Position numbers and translations under genes: made by a program
Shown: positions 35,178 through 45,647 of the stretch, piece by piece
Numbering within the stretch: the first letter of the stretch is position 1
Layout: each line of letters starts with the position of its first letter
Notes under the pieces: model-generated
Seen by the model: the letters and a program-made list of their open reading frames with translations, nothing else
What the model was told of the DNA's origin: nothing
Database searches by the model: none
Origin: Hydractinia symbiolongicarpus
Lineage: Eukaryota; Cnidaria; Hydrozoa; Anthoathecata; Hydractiniidae
Length of the DNA: 64,000 bases
Direction: 5' to 3'
Assembly: GCF_029227915.1 (NCBI RefSeq)
Contig: NC_079885.1
Location: 4,280,001 to 4,344,000, forward strand

Positions 35178-35256
35178 GGGGGGGGGGGGGATATTGAACT
35201 TATAATCTCAAGTAGAGGAGATGATTTAAACGCTCTACCGACAGAGCTGCACTAAA
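35178..35256 (-). repeat. tRNA-derived SINE-like fragment with adjoining poly-G (poly-C on this strand)
   Basis: On the minus strand the sequence runs GTGCAGCTCTGTCGGTAGAG, a canonical D-arm/box A (GCTC stem, TGTCGGTA loop, GAGC stem), then ATCTC-8 nt-GAGAT as an anticodon-like stem, then AAGTTCAATAT as a decayed box B, ending in C13. The acceptor stem does not pair, so this is a pseudogene or SINE head and not an active tRNA. Confidence 0.5.
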
Positions 35257-35262
35257 TCGATC

Positions 35263-36206
35263 ATCTTTTTAAAAACTTATAGGAACACGACCTTATATTT
35301 TCTGCAATGATTTCCACAACATAGCTTGTGCACCTTTTTTGCTTGACATGGCATTCATACTCTTTTTGAAAGATTGCAGTTCCCGAGCATCTATAAATTT
35401 GTTAGACTATATGCAAAACGGCATAACCTTTTGCATTGATTATAATGTTTTGTTAGAAACAGCATCCATACTTTTACTAACAGCGCATGAAACTGCCACA
35501 GCATTGACGCAATTCTTATATTGATTTTTACCACACAGTGTTCTGTTAAAGACACAGAAGACGTATATTGGTTCCATGGTTACAGAACTCTCATGCACAC
35601 ATTCGCTAAAACTTTCAAGAGGGGAAAGCAAATACACAGTTTATGCTTGCTATCAACGACATAAATTCGGCAGATTTTTTTAAAAAAATTATATTTGGCG
35701 GACTTTTTTACATGTGTCGTAAACGACTCAGCATCCATACATTTCTTAGACTGCTTTTAGCTAATCATTCACTCGTTCGTTGTAATGTAATCAGTTTCTT
35801 CACTAAAAAACAAAATACAAAACAATAAAATATTAAAGCAATTCTCCTGAATTTGCAGACAATACATAGAGGTCTAATAGTATTCTAAAAAGATGTGTTC
35901 GGATATTTCTATTTAAGAAAGCTAAAGCAATAAAAAAGCAAGGACTTACATTCACATTGTATGGATCTTCGTTTGATATTATTCTTACGATTTTTCATAT
36001 CAGTAATTGGCTGTCCGTTCTATATTACCAAAAATACAATTTAGCGAAGCAAAAAAATAACGTAAATATAACGAAAATATTTCTTAATAACCCTAGAAGG
36101 ACACTGGTCTCTGCTTCATGTACAATAAATACATAAAGTAAAAGATCGTTTTAGTCCAAAGTAAAAATCTGCATAACTTTTTAAACAGTTGTGTGAAAAT
36201 TAACAA
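35263..36206. other. Stretch without supportable gene
   Basis: Overlapping short frames on both strands around 35339-35828 with no domain. Nothing further seen. Confidence 0.5.
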
Positions 36207-36480
36207 ACATTTAAGAAGTTTCCTCAAATAATTATTTTTAACGATGCAAAAATAAAAAATATAAAAACATTTATATATGTACTAATAGTAATGAATGGAA
36301 ACATTTAAGAAGTTTCCTCAAATAATTATTTTTTAATCTTGCAAAAATAAGAAATATAAAAACATTAGTAATGAATGGAAACATTTAAGAAGTTTCCTCA
36401 AATAATTATTTTTTATTGCTGGAAATATATAAATAAAAAAACCCATCTATTTATGCATGCAGATAGTAATGAATGGAAAC
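36207..36480 (+). repeat. Tandem repeat, three copies of 80-94 bp
   Basis: ACATTTAAGAAGTTTCCTCA starts at 36207, 36301 and 36381; each unit continues with AATAATTATTTTT and ends in AGTAATGAATGGAAAC. A matching stretch in opposite orientation stands at 31303-31323. Confidence 0.85.
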
Positions 36481-37891
36481 TCGTTGTTCTTAATTGAACA
36501 AATTTTTTTATATGCATTTTTGCTGTTTTTTAGGCTGAATTAAAAAGAAAAAGATTTATGTGGAGTATTTGTTCCACTAGTACTAGTGCCTTTATACCAT
36601 TGGTTATAACTGTGCGCCGTTTTCATGAATACAAATAGGTCCAGAATTTTTAAAAGCCAATTGCTCTTTCCAAGTACAAGTTTCAGGAATTTCATAAAGT
36701 TTCTTAATTGACAGTATTTTTTGAGCTTGGTGATTTGTTAATTATATTTTCAGCCTGAACACATATGTATTGGTTTTGACGCACAATTAAACACTTGCAA
36801 CACTGACACTGGTCCATTGTGGCCAAAAAGTAGCGATGTATGTCACTCACTAACTGCACATGCTTGTTGATTCTTTTTTCCTTATTGCTTTATAAAAATC
36901 CAAGCAATGTTTTCAATTCTGTTGACATAGTCACAAAAAGACAAATAGAAATAAACAGACTTCGTAGACTACACATTCATTGAGAAAATTGTATTACATC
37001 CAGACTATTACAGAACTCCATTCCAATTAAATTTTAACAAAGTTTTGTGATATATAGTATGATTTTTATTAAGTATATGCGGGAATATTGGAATACCATG
37101 CTTGACTCTGTACAGTTAATCAGCTAAAGCTAAGATGTTAATGGATAACAATATAGGACCACTGAATTATGTTTCACATGAATTAAATTCCATGTGGCCT
37201 ATTTTTTTGTGGATGTCACATCGTCTGTCATTAGTTTGCAGATATATTTTGAGCTGACTAATTAATGTGAATAACTGTTTTTTGTAGACAGACTTACTTC
37301 AAATATCTCAAGTGAACTTAATTTGACAATTTTTTTTTAAACAACAATACCATGAATTTTACCCATGCTAAACATAATTCACGTAATATAAACACTGTGA
37401 TCAGTGGGAAACGCATGTTTGCCCAATGTAGCTTTGATACACAAAGAAATATTGACATAAATTCTGTATTTTTTTCTTAAAAAAAAACAAAAAATGTTTC
37501 CTGATTTTTAAAATGTATGTTGGGTTTATAATTAACGGACTAGTTTTTATGTGTCTTGAGCCATCGTGTTTTTGCAAAATAGAAAATGTTAGGTGGCTAA
37601 TCCTGCTGGAAAAAGTTTTAATATGGTGTAGTTATTTCGTGCTTTTTTCACCGCTACTTGCGAGATTTTAAAATATATAATCAGGTAGAGGGTACAGTAC
37701 ATCTGAATAAAGCGCTCCGCCATGATGTGTGACATGGTTTAAGTGATCTAACTGGCATTCAATGTCTTATAAATATCTCAATTTTATTTGAATCGCACTT
37801 GAAGAAAACTTCTTTCTATAACAACTCAACAGAGTTTAGCATAACGTATATCTGCACTAATCACTGCACTTCAACGCTCTAACTGTCTTTC
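36481..37891. other. Stretch without supportable gene
   Basis: No frame of note and no repeat pair recognised. Confidence 0.5.
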
Positions 37892-38272
37892 AACATAGAC
37901 ATTGAGGTCAACATACCCATACTCATCGAAAAGGATTGGAATGAGTACTAGTACAGGGAGCTGTTACAATTCAGGCATGAGCCATCTAACGAGGTGGACG
38001 GAAATGCAATAGCAATAATAAGAACTGATTCTTTACAAAACGAAAGCATTGTGGGACACATGCCACAAAACAAATAAAAAATATGTTTCATGTTCTTGAA
38101 AGTCCTGAACAGTTCGATTACAGCTTAAGTTTGTGGATAGAGAGTTAATCGTGGAGGTGGATATGGTCTGGAAATACCAGTTGTGTATAAGTTTTATGGA
38201 CAGCAAAAATTGATTGACTGGTTTGCGAAGAAAATTGAGACTGTAAAAGCAGACTTTTCCTGTAAAGTTTAA
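37892..38272 (+). pseudogene. Degenerate HIRAN-like domain relic
   Basis: A single frame of 127 codons interrupted by four stops reads RELLQFRHEPSNEVDGNAIA, ESIVGHMPQNK, then RVNRGGGYGLEIPVVYKFYG and QQKLIDWFAKKIE, and ends at TAA 38270-38272. The pattern (basic/acidic EP.NE.D..A, VGH.P, G.GLE.P) resembles HIRAN-like domains found in many uncharacterised cnidarian proteins and some transposon-linked genes. All segments are in one frame, so it died by point mutation. The first third is less certain. It lies just upstream of a transposon-like terminus at 38425-38450, which may mean it was carried by that element. Confidence 0.5.
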
Positions 38273-38324
38273 AAGTGTTTAAAATAGATATTTAAAATTA
38301 AATGCTGATCCCTAATTTTTTGGA

Positions 38325-38452
38325 TTGTATGCTAATTGGAGTGGATTGAAAGTGTCCGCTAATTAGAAAGTTTTTTATAAGACTTTGACCAGAAAACGGC
38401 CAGTGCATGGACCGGCCAGTGCAGTGTCCGCTAATTGAAGAGAATACTGTAT
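38325..38452. mobile_element. Candidate Tc1/mariner or pogo-type element end
   Basis: The minus-strand sequence starts CAGTATTCTCTTCAATTAGC followed by GGACACTGCACTGGCC, with TA outside (38451-38452). CAGT starts, a GCGGACACT body and a TA target are typical of pogo/Tigger-type ends. A second GTGTCCGCTAATTAG copy stands at about 38352-38366. No matching opposite end was found. Confidence 0.35.
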
Positions 38453-38477
38453 ACATTTATTTTCAGCAGCGTTTTAA

Positions 38478-39224
38478 CCCTATTCGGTCCGGGGTTTTTC
38501 GAACATACTATGACCGGGGGGGGGGGGGGGGGGGGGCGGATTCCGCTCCCTCAATAACTTTTTATAGAATTGCTCAAATTGAATCAAACTTGGCACACTT
38601 ATAGTACGTCATAAAAGGAACAAAATGGCGGCAATAAGTTTTTGCTTGGGTCAGCACATTTTCTGTGACGTCATCAGAAGCTTGAACATTGTTAAAAATG
38701 CCACTATCTGCTTAAAATATAGTTACTTTTGTTCTAGAGCGAATTTTTACATTCTGTTTGAAGTTTCTGAAAGCTAAATAAATTTTGTTTAACATATCTT
38801 CCGGTTTTTACATGGATCGGATAAAAAAATGCCAAAAATTGCCCAAAAATACGTTTTTTTCGATTTTTGGATAAAATCCGACATAATTGGGAAATCGGAT
38901 TAGTCACGTGTCAAAATTATTCAAAATGATTCTTCTTGGTGAAACAAAGTTGTGTTGCAAGTTTCAAGTTCTAAGGATAATCCTAACAGGAGTTATTATA
39001 TTTTTCCCATTATAAGGATTTCATAGAGATTTTAGGGGTAGTTTCGAGTAATGGCCAATATCAAAGCTTCTGAAAGGAATGGGACCTACAAATTTAGCGT
39101 GCAGGTGTCTAATAGATAAATGTTGAAACTCAGCAAGTATCATAGCCATATAAGAAAGCAATCTGGAGTTATTAAAAAAACCCGTCAGAGGGGGCGAAAT
39201 CCGCCCCCCCCTGACCGGATAGGG
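38478..39224. mobile_element. 747-bp piggyBac-type MITE, TTAA target duplication
   Basis: The left end CCCTATTCGGTCC is preceded by TTAA (38474-38477); the right end, read inward on the other strand, is CCCTATCCGGTCAGG with TTAA outside (39225-39228). The ends also share a G-run followed by GCGGATT(C/T)CGC and CCCTC. TTAA duplication and CCC termini are the piggyBac hallmark. A 21-base G tract lies at 38516-38536. No transposase is encoded. Confidence 0.8.
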
Positions 39225-39449
39225 TTAAGCTCTACTCAATAAAGGCGACGGGAAACAAATCCCAAAAAAAATTTTTTTTGTGTATTCACTAAGTAGATTT
39301 TTCTACGGGCCTTATCGGCTAGTGTAGGTGCTTAACCGTAACTGAGTTAACTATTTTTACTCGCTAAACAATAAAATTACAAGACAAAATTTAAGCAACA
39401 AATCACACATGTAAGATGACATAAAATATAATAAGAAATAAACACTTAC

Positions 39450-39833
39450 TAGAAATATAGTGGCGTAAGCCAAGCCAACTACAAGTGAGAGAAAACAAAT
39501 AAAACAGATGCTGAGATACAGGACAACTCCTGTGATGTATGAAAGAAAAATTTCACTCAACAGCGAATTTATTACAAAAAATGTTTGTTCGACTCTGTCA
39601 TTACATGTTGAAGACTGAATGCACAGAAACAAGATGTGCAAGATGTGCAGAAAATTTACTAAAAATAGTACCAAATTTACAATTATTCTCTTTACATAAT
39701 TAACACTGGACATTACATCACAACACAAAACTAACAAAATGCATGTTGTTCTCCACCGCAGAGCGTCTCTACAGCAGAGCACATTCGCGACACCACAAGG
39801 ACAATACAAATGACGTATCAAAATAAATGTCAA
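39450..39833 (-). CDS. Candidate first exon of a small multi-pass membrane protein
   Basis: ATG-initiated frame on the minus strand with several strongly hydrophobic segments: about residues 30-40 (CILLVLCCDV), 50-73 (IIVNLVLFLVNFLHILHILF), 88-100, and 102-128 (VVLYLSICFICFLSLVVGLA). A consensus donor GTAAGT begins at 39449 exactly after codon 128, so the exon may end there instead of at the open frame end (39357). No family recognised; AT-rich sequence can give hydrophobic frames by chance. No downstream exon identified. Confidence 0.25.
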
Positions 39834-40024
39834 TACAGCTGGAAATTCATGTAGACTGTTGTTTTGCGAGCTACTTTACGTACCGGCACCCTAAGCAACG
39901 TTCATTTACACATATGCGCGAAGAAAGACTGAACTTTCATTGTTTTCAGAAACTTTTATTAGAAAAAAAAGTACTTTCGGGATATTAACGTAACGAACTT
40001 TAAAAACATAAAGATATAATTATT

Positions 40025-40178
40025 ACATTAATATGTTATCTTAAAATAACTCTAGTTATCTTACACTTAGGACATTAATGTGAATATCCACGCATTCCAA
40101 AATTACATTGATAGAGTTATCTTAAGATAGCACTTGTTATCTTAAAATAACTGTATTAATGTGACTTTTGAATGCCGT
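40025..40178. repeat. Palindromic fold-back element(s) with GTTATCTTAAAATAAC
   Basis: From about 40092 to 40177 GCATTCCAAAATTACATTGA with GAGTTATCTTAAGATA is mirrored, as reverse complement, by GTTATCTTAAAATAAC with TATTAATGTGACTTTTGAAT. A related half (ACATTAATATGTTATCTTAA, 40025-40070) precedes it. Looks like a small MITE, possibly two nested copies. Confidence 0.7.
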
Positions 40179-40179
40179 A

Positions 40180-43100
40180 GAGCTGAGCCGAAACCATCGC
40201 GCTATCGCAATTAAAAAAGTATTAAAATTAGAAACTTAAATTTAGAGTTAAAAACTCTAATTTAGTATTTTTAGAAAAAATAACTTTTCTTTTTTATTTC
40301 CAGATCTCCTTCCTGGTTATTCTTGAAGTTGGATATGTCAGGTTAACAATAACAAATTTTGAAGAGGTTTTTCTGTTTGTGTAAAATTTTTCTGACGCTA
40401 ACGTTAATTATTTACTAAGGGTAATCAATTTCATTGTAGCGCGCTCTCAAAATGAGCCCTAAAAGAAAGTCAGCCCTTAGCAAAATAATGGCTATAAATA
40501 TTTCATAAGTTATTAAATGTTTCAATCCAAATATTTAATCATTACGGTTCATGACATTTCTTTACATTTCGGGGATCGTGTGCGCGGGGTTGATGATGGA
40601 TTGCAGGGCTACGTTACGGTAATCTCCTAAAAATGAGTTAATAAAAAGGGAGAACAAAAGCGCGAATGGTCTTAAAAAGATCCTGAATCTAAACGTAGAT
40701 CTTGATAAACGTAGGTCTCTTTTAATGTGTTTCTTTGTGAACTAAAGAATCTCAGTATAGTAGTCTCAAAGGCTCTTTATAGGAGAACAGAGGTTTCTAT
40801 TTTCACATGTATGTTATCAATTTATTATGTATAAATATGCCTCAGGGTAACATATCAAAGTTTCCAATAATCTGTTAGGTTTACTGAATTTTGTTTAATC
40901 TGACCTACATACTAACTATGAGTATAGCCTAACGCAACTATGACATCATAACCATTGAAATTTTAAATTGCTTCTAGTCAACATTAGAGTAAAAATAAAT
41001 AATAAAAACATGTCTGTCATGTCACATCATACTTCATTTTAAGTGAAGAAAATAAAAATAAAAAGTTTGACCTTTGTTTCTCATTACTGCGAACGTTTAT
41101 GTCTGTTTTATAAAAATAATGTTTTATTTGAGTAAAAAATTTTGGAATGAATTTCTCTACAAATTGTCATTTTGCTCGTTATTCAGCAAATTATAAAGTG
41201 TAACCTTTTTGGAGTATGGCATTGAAAAATAGGTGCAAATTACACTCGTCTTTCCGTAGTATATTTCGTGCATATTAACCAATCACAGAAAAACTTAACC
41301 ACATAGGAATATAAAAACTATTTCCGTTAAGGTGGATTTCCACTTAAAATCAAACAAATTGGAAAGGAGCAATAAAAATACTGAAATTTGATTAAATATC
41401 TGCTAATTATTTTGTTTCAAAATTTTTTGTTCCTGAAAGTTGACTTGCTTTAAACCTTTCTGCTTTCTTAGCATTGAAATAAGCCACTCGGCCGCTATTC
41501 CTTTGCAGGCTTAATTTTGTTTTAAAAAGATTTAATCTTTAACGTCAGTTAACTAGAGAATTGATATTAAAACTGGCTGAACTGACTTGAACAACGCTCA
41601 ATCAATAGTCATGACTATGCCAAACCTACAATCTTGGGCGGCGTTTCTGGTTATAAAACATGGTGGAGGTAGGACCAGCTCATACATGTTGTTAACATTT
41701 CTGAAAGTACGGAGAGAAAAAGATATTTTTATATTCCCATTTTTTGCTAAAATTGACCCAGTCCCAAGTCATTCAACGTACAAAACGCCTCAGATTATTC
41801 TGGAGCCTGTTAACAATCCTGTTGATAACTCCAGCATTCATTATATCAAATCACTTTCTCCAGTCTCTTGAACTTTCGTTAATACTTCATAGAGAAAGAC
41901 ATAAACAGAAAAATAACTGATACAAATATAATCTGATTTCTAACATATATACATTGTGCTTTTAAGCAATGTTAGCAGAGCTACATATCAGTCCAGAACC
42001 TTTAGGACTATGAAATATTTCTGCCAAGTAATTGTAAAAAATGTTTAGTAGAATAAAAAAGTAATAAACCTATGTAAATAAGCAAAATGGAAAGAAAACA
42101 AAACACTTCAACACTACCAAAACAAAAGTAAGTACAAATAAAAAAGATATCGTTCTAAATTTTAAACACTTTCTGGACAAAGTAGTGATTTTATATATGT
42201 CTTTTTTACTTTTCGACCAATAACAGCCTTGAAAAATTGTGCACTTAATAAAGTTCAGCATAATTAACGTAATATATATCTACGATATCTCCAAAATTAC
42301 ATAAGACATAAACTATATTTATAAAAACGTTTAAAATCGTATTTGTCCGAATCATGCTACTAGACACAAAAAGTTATTAAACAAAACAAAGATGCACGAC
42401 ATTTCATATTTTGTTACCACTTGCTATTTTAATATTACGCAGTAAAAGAAAGGAGGTAATTCAGCACGTCTTTTATCTCATTTTCTTTTCCGCTTCCCTT
42501 CCACCCTCTCAATAGCGCTCAGGCTGTCAAATAGTATAACGCTTTCTAAACGTAAGTGTAATACAGCTAGTTATTTATATACTAGTTTATACTTCATGCA
42601 TCTTTAGCACAAAGTGTAGATTATGAACGATTAGTTAGTGCAACACCCCAGTTCTATAAAACATCGCCTAAAAATTTTCTAAAGAGATTCTATTTCGTCG
42701 GAATTTTTTTTATACGCCGGTTTTTACAACGGGAAATGTAATTGTTTTGTTATAAATTGGTGTATTGGTATTTTTTTGTTTCATTTAAAATGTTTTATCT
42801 GCAACATTTTTTAAAAAATTAGGGTGATAAGAATGCACGAAAAAAACGTCGATATTTCGACTAACAAGAACACCGTCAAGGAATATTGGAGCCAGTATTA
42901 AACACTGCAGGACCTCTGAGGCAAGTTATATATATCCTAACATGGGGAGCAATGATTGGCGCATATTATAGTATCAGGATACGAAATTGAAGGGATCCCG
43001 CAACCCCCCTTGCCTCTGCATTCCACCACGCCACACGCAGATCGATGTTAAAAATTCACAATTAGAAATATTGTCGTCCCAAAGTTTACAAAATTAAAGA

Positions 43101-43465
43101 TAATCTTAGAAGCTCAAAAATAAACAACTTAGCTTTGGTCTCATTCAGGTAACACAGTAGTGTTCATCTTATTGGCGTATAGATATTTGAAAATATAAAA
43201 AATCAAACAAAAACAATAGGGATAATACTAATAATTTGTCAAATTACAAAGTGCCACTGTTTATTCAACATGCTGTCGTCGAGTGTTTAAAGTAGCCTCT
43301 TTGCAACGGTTATTGGTTTTCGACTAGTGACTTACACGAAAGTCAAGCTAATGGCGAGGGAAAGTGTATGATCACTGAGGACAAAAAAAACAAACTTAAA
43401 TCATCTTAAATATCACACTGGACATCCAAATATAACTACAAATGACGGGAAAGTTCCATATATAG
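40180..43465. other. Stretch without supportable gene
   Basis: The 94-codon frame at 41587-41871 begins with TTG and has no known domain; the minus frame at 42070-42261 is hydrophobic AT-rich sequence. No repeats recognised. Confidence 0.5.
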
Positions 43466-43469
43466 CTTT

Positions 43470-44108
43470 ATTGCCCAGGTAAAAGGGCGGCATGTCATTG
43501 GTTACAACTTACGTCATAGCGGGCAGTAGCAACCGTGTTTAAAGTTTTAATAATCCATATAACAACGTCATTAACCCTATAATAACTGTTTATGAGGGCA
43601 ATACCGGAGAATATTGACCGACGAAGTATTGCCCAAGCTTGCGAAGGCAGTACGCGACAATAGCAACCATTCAATATTCGAAGGTATTGCCCGAAATAAA
43701 CAGTTATTATATGGATTATTATCCGGCTACTGCATTTTGCGACAAAAATATAACATTATAAGCAAGATGTAGAAATCATGTCTTTATAGAAACTATTCCC
43801 ATATGGAACGTACATTCGAACTAAAAAAATTTTTTTATAAAATCGAATATCGTGTAAACATTACAGGTTTCATTGTGTAGCTACAACATAGAATTCTTTA
43901 AAAGATAAAAGTAAGTTTTACTTCTGTTTCGCTTTTTTGTTTACCGTTTTTTGTGTTTATTTACATTTAATGCTACCATATTTAAACTTTAAACATGGTT
44001 GCTATGGTAGCGGGCAATACCATGGAATATTGTTCGCTATGACGTAAGTTCTAACCAATGACATTGGGCGATTTTTGGAAATATTGATGCCGCCCTTTTA
44101 CCGGTAAT
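43470..44108. mobile_element. Fold-back element with nested inverted repeats
   Basis: Outer inverted repeat: GGTAAAAGGGCGGCATGTCA with TTGGTTACAACTTACGTCAT (43479-43520) against the reverse complement of ATGACGTAAGTTCTAACCAA and TGCCGCCCTTTTACC (44039-44102). Inner inverted repeat: AATAATCCATATAA and AACTGTTTATGAGGGCAATA (43549-43603) against GTATTGCCCGAAATAAACAG and TTATATGGATTATT (43684-43722). GGGCAAT-type motifs recur throughout. About 640 bp, non-coding; a composite or nested MITE. Confidence 0.75.
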
Positions 44109-45116
44109 AATTTCAAATATCCCAGTTAACACGGACTATTATTACAACTTCATGGTTTTCTCTACGACTGCGAGATATACTAGGGACCTTACACAACTGA
44201 AGTATTTTAGTCGATATATTTTCTTTCAAAATTATCACATTCTCATAATTTTTTAAGAAAAAGGAAATTTCAGCAGAGGTAAATTACTCACTTCTTTTTC
44301 CGCTATCGCCGCCTAAAACAAAATTAACTTTAGTAGCTAGTAGCATATTTTAAAAAAAAGACGGATGAGGCCTCCTTTTACAACCATATATACGCCAATT
44401 CTGGAGGCATTTTAGAGTATTACTTAAAGTTTTAATTTGCTAGTAAATATACACATTACACACTCAGAAAGAAATAATAAATCGTGAATTTAAACCCTAG
44501 AAAAACAAAATCAAAACAAGGAACGGCCAACAAGGCACTCGCTAACTACCTATCAATTTTCTTTAATTTTGGAACCTTGATTAGCAGAAAAAAGTATTTA
44601 TGTTAAAGTATTCATGTAAAGTATAGGTTAGAGTCCGTTTGTTAAGAACTGCACGCAAAAAGATTTTTTAATAGAGAACCTAATGGGTTCTTGTTGACGA
44701 GGTAATTGGGAAACCGAGTAAAGGGTGTTTGAAGAAGGTTTGTATAAATCAGTTGCTTGGAGCCAGCTGAATCACAACTATTGGATGTATGTTAGCTAGG
44801 TTAATTCAAAATCAAACAAATATCCCTTTTGGTCCCTATAGCTAGGTAGCCGAAATATTATAATTATTACAGTTGAAATTTGTATATTAGCGAAAAAGCA
44901 TTCTCGTAGACTTGCATTCTAGTAGACTTGCGTGATGGATTCTGATTGGCCTATTATAGAAGTTTTATGTATTTCCGTGAAAGATTGTATTTAGCATTTA
45001 AAAATGTAAACAAAGATGGCGGTGGGAGGGACGAAGGATTGAAATATGCTCCCTTTGATTATGTCTTGACTGAATTTAGAGGAGATATCAAGGGCTAGCT
45101 ATAATAATACGGAGAC

Positions 45117-45152
45117 TGTGTGTGTGTGTGGTGTGTGTGTGTGTGTGTGTGT
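45117..45152 (+). repeat. TG/GT microsatellite
   Basis: About 18 TG dinucleotides with one GTGG interruption. Confidence 0.95.
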
Positions 45153-45538
45153 CGACGCATCCTTATACGTGACTTTGCGTATGGCTTTGCGTATGACAAG
45201 GTCTATTCGCTTTAACGTAAAGTACCTTTTGAGACCTAAGGCTTTAGCTTCTTGTCGCAGTTTGTCCATTTGTTTATGTGAACAGCGCCAGGCTACATTC
45301 TACATGGAGATATGACGGCTGCCTTTCGTTGTATGTGGTATGCGATCTAGAGTCCACCACCACCCCCAATCGGGACACTTCAGATAAAAGCTTTTTGTCT
45401 TCCCCATCTACTTGCTTGTTTCCCTTTTCTACTCAAACAGATTTGCGCATGCGCATTTGTTGATGTCAGCAGTTTTCTCGAGTGCCGTCATTTTTAATGA
45501 TGTCACGTGACTTGTTTACTCATTTGAGGCATGATGAA

Positions 45539-45556
45539 ATCTGTGACGTCACAGAT
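45539..45556. promoter_or_regulatory. 18-bp perfect palindrome containing a CRE site
   Basis: ATCTGTGACGTCACAGAT is its own reverse complement and contains TGACGTCA, the full CREB/ATF consensus. A GTCACGTGAC E-box palindrome stands about 30 bases upstream (45502-45511). No adjacent gene start is visible, so regulatory use is speculative; it lies just outside the satellite edge. Confidence 0.35.
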
Positions 45557-45647
45557 CTTTTAGGGGTCTAAGTGCAGCGTTTTTTTAATAGGGCTTTGAC
45601 CGTGGAAAACCAAAAACCTTCTTAAATTCCCTCCCTACTCTAGCTAG

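Larger units (their letters stand above)
44109..45640. other. Stretch without supportable gene
   Basis: Short frames at 45118-45463 include the TG repeat and lack domains. A TG microsatellite and a symmetrical CRE-type site are listed separately. Confidence 0.55.

Noticed and set aside
45118-45463. Two overlapping plus frames beginning in the TG repeat
   Set aside because: They depend on the microsatellite and show no domain.
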